Shown piece after piece: positions 29,192-53,300 of a DNA stretch of 64,000 nt. The position numbers and the translations under genes were made by a program. The stretch is from Neelides folsomi (lineage: Eukaryota; Arthropoda; Collembola; Neelipleona; Neelidae), in contig JAQGBZ010000007.1 in NCBI GenBank assembly GCA_034687125.1, forward strand, positions 310,001-374,000. Reading direction: 5' to 3'. Every line of letters begins with the position of its first letter. The stretch's first letter is position 1. The notes beneath the pieces are model-generated. The model was not told the origin of the DNA. It was given only the letters and a program-made list of their open reading frames with translations, and searched no databases.

Positions 29192-31083
29192 TTAAAAACG
29201 AACACTTCGACGATTTCCCTGGCGAGAAATTTGGAAATTTCCACTGTCCTCAAGGTCTTTGAAAGTTGCTTCATTCAACTTGCTAACTGGGCTGAATGTC
29301 TTCGAATTAATATTCTTCTGTTAATTTTTAAAATATCAATAAATTAATAGAAACTTGAATTTCTTAAAATATAATTGCTTGACAAATTAATTTAATTTAC
29401 CCTTCCAAGACGAGGAGTTGAAGGAGTTCCCAATCTAAAATGACAATAAAAATCAATGTCAGTTCTTAACACTTCCTCAACACTGAACGCATGTAGGATC
29501 CTACATGTGTAACTAGATAGAATACGTCATGCAAATGATGTATTCGCGCACCTAATGACATAGATATTATTATGAATTGAAAACAAGGTATATAAAGTTG
29601 ATAATTCATATATTTGTGATAATTACCTACAGTTAGTAATTATAATTGTATATTAGTATTAGTAATAATATAATATAGAAAATACCAGGTGTAAAAATAC
29701 TGCATAATATGTATAATAACATGATAGTTATAACTTATAATATAATAATGCTAAATAATAAAATAACTGGTAGTTATTTACAATGATAATGAAATAATTT
29801 AGTAATAACATAACATTTGTATTGGCCATATTTTCTTAAATTTTTGCCTTTCTTTGTCCGAAACAAATTCATCCATTTACCCTTATCATGCTTTTGGAAT
29901 TAGTTTGACACCTTTATGCCTTGTTTTCAATGTGTCGTAGGAACTTTACAATATTTCGTTATGATTATTGTATAAACGAAAAAGTTAAATGTAATTTACA
30001 TTTACATTCACTATTAGGTAAATAGACTAAAGCGTTACAAAGAAAAAGCGCATCATTTGTATTTGTATAATAATGGCGGCGCAGCGCAAACCTCCCCTAT
30101 ACCTTCAGCATTACGAAATTCTGATTTCATAATGATTTTCAATTTTTACGATTTCTCGATAAGTGTTTTATTCAATTTTAATGGATTTTATTATATATAA
30201 AGATACTCTTCTGAGGCATTTCCAAAATCTCAGAAGTGTAGATTTATGTTTTATAATAAATTCATATTTCTAAATAATAATGATCATAATGTTTATGGTC
30301 CCAATCTCATAAACAATGTAAAAATGACATATTTTGAAAATAGAATAAAGCATTCTCACCTCTTTGGAGTTTTGTTTAAAGGCGAATCAAAGCCAAATGG
30401 GCTGTAGAGCTTCGTTGGAGTGCGACCCAAAATACGTCGAGTTGGGCTCGCATCATTATTAGGAGTTTCCATTCTGTATCGACGGCGAGTTGAACGACGA
30501 AATTTCTACGATAAATAAAATTTATAAAATATTATATACTGTATATCACAATACTATTAGTTAAATTACTATTATTACTATTCATTATTTAATTAATTTA
30601 TTATTTTTTAATCAATTGATAATTTATGACAACTTGTGAGAAATTCCCCAATGAAGCTCTCATATCCTGAACAGTCTTATTGATCCTTTTGCCGAAAGAT
30701 CCACCCCGAACATTGGAGGTCTTGATCTTTGAGCTTGAAGTCGAAGGAAGTGTGTCATTATCCACCTCTTCCTCTTTTTCACTCTCGATGGTTGAGTACT
30801 TCCGGTCGAATTGAGCGAAAGAAGTCCCAAACTTTCGAAGGAAATAACCCTTCCCCTCCGTCTCTGCTGGCTCTTGGTTCTCAATTTCTTTCTCGACAGG
30901 CTCGTTGTCAACTTCTTTCGCAACGGCCTCGACAACTTCGTTGAGCAAATTTTCGACTCCCTCCATGTCTTCGTCATAATGCTCCGGGATATTTTCTTCA
31001 TTGTGAACCTCCAATAGGTTCCTCTGCTGGGTCGGCTGTCCGCGGAACCAAGTGAAGGAAAAGCTTCTCGCGTCGGGTCTCAT
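29192..31083 (-). CDS. Unknown S/T-P-rich protein with an FGF motif (possible cohesin/cell-cycle regulator)
   Basis: Four exons read on the minus strand: 31083-30634, 30505-30360, 29434-29401 and 29317-29192. All have GT-AG junctions and matching phases, giving 251 residues. The start is the ATG at 31083. A TTTTCAG acceptor lies four bases upstream, and joining it to a likely 5' UTR exon ending at 32064 puts a stop in frame, so the coding start is firm. Residues 1-20 hold an aromatic SFSFTWF segment, followed by a strongly acidic stretch (about 30-110). The C-terminal 100 residues are basic, with about nine S/T-P pairs (for example RTPTK, KTPKR, STPR), typical of CDK substrates. The run KLYSPFGFDSP contains the tripeptide FGF, which in sororin binds Pds5, and a preceding KFRRS-type basic run is also sororin-like. 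The sororin C-terminal domain is not visible, however. The family is not identified and the sororin idea is only a suggestion. Confidence 0.7.
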
Positions 31084-32791
31084 GATTCTGAAAATAATTA
31101 TTTTATGAAAAAAATGAATTTATGTTCTTCATTCACAAAGCTTTTATGCAAAAAAAAATTAATTATTATGTAAATATTAATTATAAAATCTATTTGAAGG
31201 TTTTTAACTGTTTGAGAAATGTATTTTAGCCTATTATCAAGCGCTGATTACGAATCTGAAGTCTGTATTGCAAAGCTAACATAACCTCAGGTCAACCTGA
31301 TACAAATAAACAATAAATTATAAAGCATAGTTCATGTTAAATAAAGGATTGGAGAGCATGTTTATAGAATTGTCGTGCAATTTAATAGAAACTCAGAAAA
31401 GGGAATTGAGTCAATTCAATTGACCAACTTTAATTTTACATTTTTCTTCATAAATTTGCATTCTTATTAGACAGCAGATTCGTGAAATCCATATTTCAAT
31501 ATATGTATCTTAAATTGTAAAAAAAAGTCATAGGATTGAAGGTGGCGAACTGTCCTCTGCCCTCGCGTTCAATTTTGCTATCAATTTTGTCCATAATTGT
31601 AATTAATCCTTAAAAGCAATAAATATAGTATGCTTGGGTAATGGATATGAAAGCGACTTAACTTTATGGGAAATTGTAGAAATCTAATAAAGGATAATAA
31701 TAATAATGTTCATGATAAAAATGTCCAGCTCATCATTTTGTAAATTCAGTTAATACACAATGCAATTGCTAATATTTGAAATATTTATTATTTTAAAGGC
31801 ATCAGCTTACATTATTACAGTTTGTAAATGAAGAAATTATAAATGCCTTGCCTTTTTAGATTGGTGAGTTAAAAGGTATAAAATTACATTATTATCTCTG
31901 AGCAAGAAAGATAAAATTGAATTGCTATTCAATAAATGGATAAAGTAAAGATAATAAGCAAAATGAGCACAATTGTCAAGACAAAACAATCCCGCGGTTC
32001 CACGGGCTCCAATTCCATTATGAAATTAAGGATGAACAAACAGAATACAAGGAATATAATTACCTTCGATGGGTTGTATGAAATTAGGCGTGAAATGAGG
32101 AGGGTTTAAGTCGAGACGTCGAGGTTAATTGGAATTAAGAAGAGGGAATTAAGTTTGGAGCATTTGCGGATGGAATTTTGTCAGTTGGGAAGGATGGTGG
32201 GAAGAAGTTGAGGCGGTCGGCTCTGGGTCTGGTTGCATATGGAAGTGGAGGGGAAGGAAGGGGAACGGACTTTCAAACTTTTTCCCTCCCTCCCTCCGCT
32301 TTCCCTTAAACATGCTTACTATATTTAATTGTCTTGTTAATTCACCCCCTTCGGTCGCCGAATTGCCGATTGCGGAGGAGTCTGTCATTAAATATAAATG
32401 CTTCATCATCGTCACCTCGGCGTCAGTCTCTCATGTCCGACTTGAATGGTCCTTTCTTCTGAGAAATTATTTAAGATTCAGAATCTCCCTCGACCGATCT
32501 TTCCTTTTTCGCACTCGTCCGCCGTTACCCTTCAACACCTCACTTTCCCAATTCTTCAGATTTTGCAATGTGAGATTTCATAATTTTAATAATTTTGAGA
32601 TGTTTAGATATGCTTAGTCATAAATAGGGCGTGGTTGTACATTTTAGGAGCCGTCGTTCACTAGTGAACCAAGGCTCTTAAAATGCTCTTTTTTTAATTA
32701 TAATTAGTTTTTTTAGTAGATCTTTTATCATTTTTCATTTTGTTTTAATTTGAAAAAATAACATTTAATTTAATTGATAATTGAGCGTAGG
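31084..32791. promoter_or_regulatory. Shared divergent promoter region
   Basis: The gene at 29,192-31,083 (-) and the SMC5-like gene (+) start head-to-head here. About 32,060-32,600 is GC-richer than its surroundings and is the best candidate for the common promoter. On the minus strand a 5' UTR exon probably ends at 32064 (donor GTAATT). On the plus strand an AG just before the SMC5-like ATG may be the acceptor of a leader intron. No TATA box was assigned. Confidence 0.5.
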
Positions 32792-35700
32792 ATGGAGACG
32801 GGGGAATCATCGTCCCGACAGGCAATGGGGATGGAGAGTCCGAGTGAAATTCCGTTGCCCGGGTACAAAATCCACATTATTAAAAATGGAATGGCCAGGA
32901 GGATTTGCTTGAAACCTAAACCGGAAGACGAGGAAGATGAGAGTGAAGAATCGCTGTTTCCGACTCCAGGTCAATTGCCTCCGCCGCATCAGCGTGCCCC
33001 ATTGCTCGCCATTGAAAATGGCCAAGAAGATCATGGACGTGGAGTCAAAGGCATAATCGTGAGGATGAAACTTCAGGATTTCTTGTATGTTTTTTATTGC
33101 CTTAATTAATTTATAATTTAATATTTAATTACTCTCCAACTCTCCCATACACATTTAAACTAATTACAATTAGCTATATATTTTTGTTATAAATGTAAAA
33201 AAAGTAGCATGAATTATTTTCATTTCATACGAGATTATTTCTCTCATTTGATTGACATTTTTGTATTTGTTTAAATATTTTGGACATTTTTATATTTATA
33301 GGGCTTATGATTGCATGGAACTACATGCTGGACCCAATATCAACTTCATTGTCGGATCTTGTGGATCTGGAAAGAGCACGATTATCGCTGCCATTTGCTT
33401 GGGCTTGGGAGGGCCATTGAGGCTCTTGAAACAGTCGATGTCTGTAAGTACTTTATCTTAAAAATTCATTTTGGGATTGTGAAATCTTCAGGAATATGAA
33501 TTAGAATGATCTTTATTTAGCCAGGTTAAGTTTGCTGCACCCATTAGCATATTATACGAAATGGCCATAATAGTCCCCTGATCCCCAAACCCCTTTCCAT
33601 ACCAACTTCGGAGTTAAAGTCGAAAGTTAGGCCACTAAAAAAATACCAGGTAAAACAAATGAAACAATGAAACCATGCCTGTTTTGGATCCGCTCATACT
33701 CCCGCGAGCACAAGTCCACTGCAGAGGACATACAGAGCGGATATGTATATATTATTATATTATATACAGTGTGAATCAATAATAACGCAACAAGATAAAA
33801 CATAATTAAATAATTACAATTGAATGTCTTGCCTTAATAACTGTTTATATTTAATCAAAGTTGTAAGTTGAAAATACAGGGTGACACATCTTATCCACTC
33901 ACATATAGGAAACATTATAAAGATAGGAATACTATGTAATATATATACTGAATTAAATTATTAAAAACGGCGTTTTATAATAAATATATTATAAAATGGC
34001 TAGGTCACCACTTTAAATGCCATTTCAATATCATTGCCCCAACTTTTTTAATTAGATTGAAAGAGTTTTCATTGTGGAAACATTTATTTCAAATAATAAG
34101 GATTCTTGGATAACTCAAAAGTCAATATTCCTAAAATATTATAAAACGTCGCTTTAAATAATTTAATTCGGTATTCCTATCTTGGTAATGTTCCCTATAT
34201 GGAATGGATAAGATGTGTCACCCGGTATATTGTACTCTGTGTATCCTCTGCAGTATATGCTCGCAGAAGTATGGCTCAGGGTATAGTAGGTGTGTGTGCT
34301 TACCTCTGTAAAATATTAAACAATCCTATTAATTTTATAATTTCTTTTAATTTAAAATCCGAATTATGTTTCCAGTAAGTGTTTTTATATTTATTTAAGC
34401 TCGGAGATTACGTTCGGGATGGCGCGCGTTTTGCATCGATTGAAATCGAATTGTTCAATCCAACTGGACTAAATTTTTTGATCAGGAGAATTATCAAACT
34501 TGAAGATAGAGGAACCTTTTCATACTGGTACTTAAATTCAGCAAGAGTTGTGCGCCGTGTGGTGAGCTGTAAATATATGAACTCCTCTCCTCTACCATTC
34601 AATTATTCTTTGGCTTAAATATAGAATTCATATTTTAAACTTTTATTTTCTTTAGGTAATGGGATTGGTGAATCATCTTGGCATCCATTTGGACAACTTA
34701 TGTTCATTTTTGCCACAGGATTGTATGGAAAAATTTGTCCTCATATCTCCCGAAGATCGCTTTCAATCCTTCTTAAAAGTTGCCGAGAACGGGGAATTGT
34801 ATCTCGAATGTGCTGAATTAGAATACTTCCAAGAACAGAACGATTTCCAACAAAATGACAAGAAACAGAAAGGAGCGGGCCGAAAACAAGCAAAGAAAAA
34901 TAAATCTCCAAAAGTGTCAACTGGGATTAAAGCAGAGAAACGAGAGTCAATTGAGAAAACTAACAAAAAGAACGGATTAAAGGCACAGGCAATTTGCTTA
35001 CAATTAGACGAAGCTAACAAAGACGTCGAGGTTAGTAAATTTTCAATTCACCTAATAATTTGATTGTGAGTAAATGTGTATGTGACGTTGTGCAAAGTAT
35101 CTGTATTTATATCTGTAGTTACTGAACAATACCTAATTTAATTTGTATCTAATGAATTGATTCACAAAATGGTATTTACTGCTATTCTATCTCTTAGCTT
35201 TACGGTCATGGACAACCAGGTTCTTCCAAACATCATGAACAAAAAGATAAATTCAAGATCGGAGCCAACGATCAACAAAAGAAGAGGAAGGAATACGAAA
35301 AGTCAAGAGCTCTTTGGATTACCCGACTTCAAAATTCAGTCCAATTGGTCAACAATTCGTTTTCCAAGTTATTCAATGCAATGAGATATGAAGGCGCCGT
35401 TGTTCTTACTCTGCCTAGGGATAAGGTTAAAACTCACCAATATGTTAATGCATTAAATCAATTGGTTAAACATGGAATTTTAATTTACAATTAATTATGC
35501 AGGATTATTTTGAAAACTATGGGCTCTCGATCATGGTCAGGTTCAGACAATCTAAAGAATTGAAGGAATTGGATAATTATCACTCCAGAGGAGAACGCTC
35601 CATCACAACAGCTCTTTATTTCCTCTCACTTCAGGATTCACTTAATGTGCCATTCAGAATTTTTGACCAGATCAATCAGGTTAGCACTATATTTAAAATG

Positions 35701-36332
35701 TAAAATATGCATTTATAGTATCTTCATCTGTATTATTATTGTAAATAAGTTAATTTCAATTTTACTTTAAGGGGATGGACGACATGAACGAGGGAAGAGT
35801 CTTCCATCTTTTTTGCCAAGGACTAAATGGAACACAAACTCCACAATATTTCATTTCCTCTACTAAGGTATACTTTATCTAATCAAATCTACTATAATTT
35901 CTAGTTAACTAAGGTATATATATTACCTATATTTTAATATATACTAAATGTAATATAAATTTAGTTTGTAATAATTCTTATTTTTTTCTTAATTTGCTTT
36001 AATTTAATTTTCTAAAATTACTTCATATTAGTTGGAAATACATAATACATAATTGTCATTAATAATTCTTTCAGATGCTTCATGCAAGAGCTGTCTCGCC
36101 AATTATCGATTTCCACATGATTTTCGGTGGGGCAATTATTCAACTTGGAAATATAAAAGATCCAGCTAGTCGCAATGCTCTTTCAGTCATTTTGACTGCA
36201 TTTGAATGCCCTCGCACTCCCATAGTGGAAAAGGATGCTTCAGATAGCGATTCTGAATCTTTGGCTGAAGATGAATCCATGGAAGATCATGACTGGGAAA
36301 TGGAATTACGAATCAAATCAGAGGAGTTTTAA
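32792..36332 (+). CDS. SMC5: SMC5-like protein lacking hinge and most coiled coil
   Basis: Eight exons: 32792-33084, 33302-33443, 34400-34561, 34656-35030, 35198-35425, 35503-35679, 35772-35867 and 36075-36332. All are GT-AG and in phase, giving 576 residues, about half of a normal SMC5. The order matches SMC5 heads. Walker A is GSCGSGKST (116-124), followed by the ICLGLGG segment; the Q-loop is NLCSFLPQD (213-221). The C-terminal head starts at ITRLQNSVQLVNNSFSKLF, with the signature at 427-433, Walker B at 451-456 and the D-loop QGMD. SMC5 normally pairs with SMC6 and holds DNA in repair and replication. Here the arms and hinge between the half-heads are reduced to a Lys-rich linker (about 255-365). 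The signature reads SRGERS instead of SGGERS, and Walker B ends DQ instead of DE. A paralogue with a changed role fits better than a pseudogene, because no frame is broken. The intron between exons 4 and 5 is only 167 bases, too small to hide the missing domains. Confidence 0.9.
33691..34277. mobile_element. Fold-back (MITE-like) element in SMC5-like intron 2
   Basis: Two inverted arms: 33878-33981 pairs with 34138-34230, including a perfect 18-base stretch (33879-33896 against 34206-34223). Outer segments 33691-33745 and 34231-34277 are also complementary. The left arm carries about 130 extra bases between its outer and inner parts. No transposase frame is present. It is a non-autonomous inverted-repeat element within the 956-base intron that follows the Walker A exon. 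Confidence 0.7.
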
Positions 36333-36600
36333 GAATTCCATGGACAGTAATTCACTTTCTCCTTATATGGAAATTTTAATTTCATTATAATTAAATAATT
36401 ACAGATATATTTACTGGGTAATCCAAATGAGATGAGAATCATATGGGTAATGTGCAATATATTAATTATATTAAAATTTATTAAAAAAGTATATCTATTA
36501 GAATCAAGAGTTTTAAAGGGAATATACCCTATACAATGAGACATTGAGAGTTCCAGCTCCAGTTCCAGTCTAAAATTATTGTTGGGATAAACTTTTGAGA

Positions 36601-36606
36601 AATAAA
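36601..36606 (+). terminator. Likely polyadenylation signal of the SMC5-like gene
   Basis: AATAAA lies about 270 bases after the stop codon at 36332. It is the first canonical signal seen downstream on this strand. Confidence 0.45.
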
Positions 36607-37254
36607 TTTTCAATTTTCCTCTATTGTGCAATTGGTGTATATAATATATATTTGCGTATATTGAATCACAATATCAAGCATATAATGTTACATACATTTA
36701 GTACTTAAATAGGATTTTAGCAAAGAGAGTAAGAAAGTAGGAGCATAAATTATTTTAAAGGCTAACATTAGTTGTTTCATTTATTTATTATATCTATTTT
36801 CACTTTACCTCGAAAAGCTTAACCTTATTAGAATGGTAGTCAATGGATATTCAAATCTTCAAGACAAGCTGTTGAATTAAAAGATTGAATATTGTAATTT
36901 CCAAGTAGTAAACTTAATGCACCCATTAACAGGTGATTTAAGGTTGGCCCTCTTTTATTATGCAATATTAGGTTGTCCAGACTTCATGTTAAGGAAGGAT
37001 TCCTTTTTGGTAACAATTGTCAAAAATTCGAATAAAGGAGAAATAGAAAATTAATTTATATTACAACAAAGATGCCTTTAATGGAATCCGGTGCTCAGTG
37101 TAATTTCCTAAAGCAGCAAGATTGAGAGAAACTCTAAAGAAGTGAAAGGGCCGGAACCACGATTTTGACTTAATTCTCCATCCAAACCTTTGAAAAATAA
37201 AATCTCCTTGCTTGCAATTTAGAGAAGTGTTCCGAGGAAATAATATAGTATTAT

Positions 37255-37260
37255 TTTATT
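37255..37260 (-). terminator. Likely polyadenylation signal of the FRMPD4-like gene
   Basis: On the minus strand this reads AATAAA, about 50 bases after the stop codon of the scaffold gene. Confidence 0.55.
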
Positions 37261-37310
37261 TAGCGCATATTTCGTACAAACTGGTTCTAGTAATGACTGA
37301 ATTTGTGATT

Positions 37311-50359
<13,049 letters not shown>

Positions 50360-53300
50360 CTACATATCTTCACCGTCTTTCCTCTTCCGTCTGCAGACAA
50401 TGAGAGGATTATTAAAGTCAATCAGGGCTTCTTGAGCGCACAATGTCCGACTCGTTCGCTCAGTTCGCTTCTAAGGACATTGGAAGGAGGGAAGTTAAAT
50501 GAAGCTCAAAATCCCATTATTCTCTTTACAATTCCCAAATTTCCTCAACCTCAGCCGAGGAAATAAATTTAAAATGTAATTTTCTCATCACAAATCTTCC
50601 CTTCCTCCAAGTTGGTGAAAGGGGAGTTTTGTGAAATTCCTTATTGATTTCTCTGTATCTAAGTCGTATAGGGTTGCGGGAGAGTGAAGGAGGTTCCTTC
50701 CTTCTCATCCTCACCACACACGGGCATTGGGGCTCCCATAAGTCTCCACTACACGGATCCTGCCAACGTGCCAACATGATGTGGGGAATCCAACACACTC
50801 TCACAACCACTCACATCCTCCCGTATGTTCTCATCCAGGATCCCTCAACTTCCCTCATGAGTCGCGTAACTATGCAATATGCATGTATATACTCTTTGTA
50901 ATCAAATGAGACCTCAGTCGTATGTGGGACTCCCATTACTCACAATTCAAGGGATGCCTCGTGTAATATTTAAAGCCCTATTGTGGAGGAATGCACAATA
51001 AATGTCAAGAATGCATAAGGGATTACTTTTAAGGGGAGTGCCCAGGGAGCTTCTGCCTCCACTGGAAAAATCGTCATGAATTAATGTATGAGTGGCTCTT
51101 GAATTTAAAATTTCTTGATTTGAGTCGGGATGTTCGGAGGAGTGTGAAGTCCATTTCCAATTCCGCCCTCCCCTTTGAACTCCCCCTTGGCCTGGGACAG
51201 TCAGGCGCAATTAAAATGGATAAAAAGATTCTTTTATTGAGGGCCATTTTATTGTGCCTCGGGACGACCACAAGGAACCTCTCGGGCCGTGTGGTGGGAA
51301 CACAGGAGAGGGAACAGGAAACCTTCGCCAACCCAACCCACTATGCGTGAGAAATGGGCTAAAAAGTCGTTGAGTGCCAAACTCCCATTGTGGATTTCTG
51401 GATTGAAGAGGAATAAAATCTATATTGTTTCACAAAGACAATAAAAAGAACTTGGGCCCATCACTCACTTTCACCTCTGCTCTGAGTTGAGGAAAGTACG
51501 TGAAGAAAAGTTGGGAAGATATGTTCCTGGAGCTCCAATGTCTGGTCATCAAATGCTCGTCATGTTGAAGTCATAGGGAGCTGCTAACTGTATTCAGACT
51601 CCCTCAATCCCACCTTACAACTACCATGTTCTTTTCAAACTCCCAACTTTCCTCTCTCTCTCTCTAATCTCATCAATGGAATTTTACAAATCTCATTATT
51701 TAAATGTACAAATTCAATGGTTCCGCCCCAAAGGCTCCTTCCCCATATGTGTCAAATGTCAGGGAGGGAATTTGCCAATTCCAGATCCTACTTTGCTGGA
51801 GTGGTTTGAGACGATGGAAGGTCCTTGGGCTTCAAGTGGTGAGATAAGAGGAGTTCTCTGAGTGAGCGAGCGACTGGCCTATATCACTACGCTCTAGTTT
51901 ATGCTTATACTTGGGTATTCCTCCATGATCGGCATAAGTAGGGGTCAGAGGAGATTAGACGACTCCTCGGGAACGTGGCTCACGGAAGTGAGATTAAGCC
52001 GAAATGGGAGATGAAGGAGGGAAGCGATTAAAACGGATTCCCAGCAGGTTGAGCTATAATAAACCAGAGATACCTTATTGAAGATTGTGGGCGGGAGAGT
52101 CCGCATGGCGAAGTTGGAAGGGTCCGATCCGGAGGAAGGATGAGAGAAACAAGTTCGTCGAGCTCCTCGTCGGCACTGCCTCAACTCGGGGCCAAGTGTT
52201 TGGAGTGGGGAAGAGGGGAATCGACTCGGAGGGGAGAGGCCCACAGGTAGTCAGTCAGAGCAGGTAGAAGACCTCGCCAGCCCAACCTCCCCCTCACAAC
52301 AATGGGTTGGAGGAATGGATGTGGTCCTCAATTAAGGACACTCGCCTCTTGAGACATGGATCCTAAATATGATTATTGATCCAACGGGAAGCAATCAGGG
52401 GGAGACAGGAGGAGATATACGGATCTGCTCACAAGGAGCGGCCGCAAATGCGGGCTCGCCCCCGCTCCTCGGCGAACAATCGGCGAAATGTGGGACAATG
52501 GGCTATAGAATCACCATATTTGAGCCATCCTCCCGTATAAATCAGAGGCGCGGGTGGATAATTCCCCTCCTCTCTCCCTAATTAAATTCCGGGTGGCGGA
52601 GGAATGTGGGAGTTCCACAAGTTGGGAATAATTAGCTGAAGGGCGTGGGTCGGGCGCTGCCCTCCGACCCTGCTTCTGCACTTGTGGGATAAGGCCCAAT
52701 TGAGAGATTTGTGGCTTCTGAGGACGGCGGACCTTTTATCAACGCATTTTAGCATGAATAGACCAAATGCTCCGGGAGCAATGCTCAATCGGATCCCAAT
52801 GCCGCTTCTTGTCAGACTCACCCAAGGACCCGGGATAAGGAATACAATCTTTCCCAACTTGGCTCATGCGTTTCTTTCGATCGTAATAAGGCCTCCAACG
52901 AACCTCAATGGGACGCACAAGATTGATATAGCGAGTCTATTAAATTCCCAAGATTGGAAAACCGAACATAAAATAGCTACATCTGATTTATTAGTTAAAC
53001 CACAAAGCAGCGGATAAGGAGGAACGCACCATTATGATAAATATTATTCCTCCAAATTGCTGGGGGAAGATAAGTCTCCGGGCACTTAAACCGTGAGAGA
53101 TTTGAATAAAGTCTTGATTGATTGTACTGAGGCGAGGGGATGAAGCCCACTCAGCAAAATACGGTCAGCTTCCCAATCCCCCAAATATGAATAGACCAGT
53201 TCTTCCTAATACTTAACTACGTTCATCCAACAGCATATGCCTCTCTGACGTGTTGTATTGAACATTTCCTCCTAGGCTTGCTGTTATATTCCAACTACCG

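Larger units (their letters stand above)
36333..37310. other. Spacer between convergent genes
   Basis: About 1 kb between the stop of the SMC5-like gene (+) and the stop of the FRMPD4-like gene (-). It is AT-rich and holds both 3' UTRs. A TA followed by TTAGGTTGTCC at 36,968-36,978 resembles a mariner element end, but no matching second end was found. Confidence 0.55.

Noticed and set aside
31020-31083. NFI-like start (RSFSFTWF) in the unknown minus-strand gene
   Set aside because: The first eight residues resemble the pre-N segment of nuclear factor I, but the DNA-binding domain that should follow is absent. The match is probably chance.
32792-36332. SMC5-like gene as a decayed pseudogene
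   Set aside because: Eight exons stay open and in phase with GT-AG borders, and the remaining head motifs are well preserved. A decayed copy would be expected to show stops or frameshifts.
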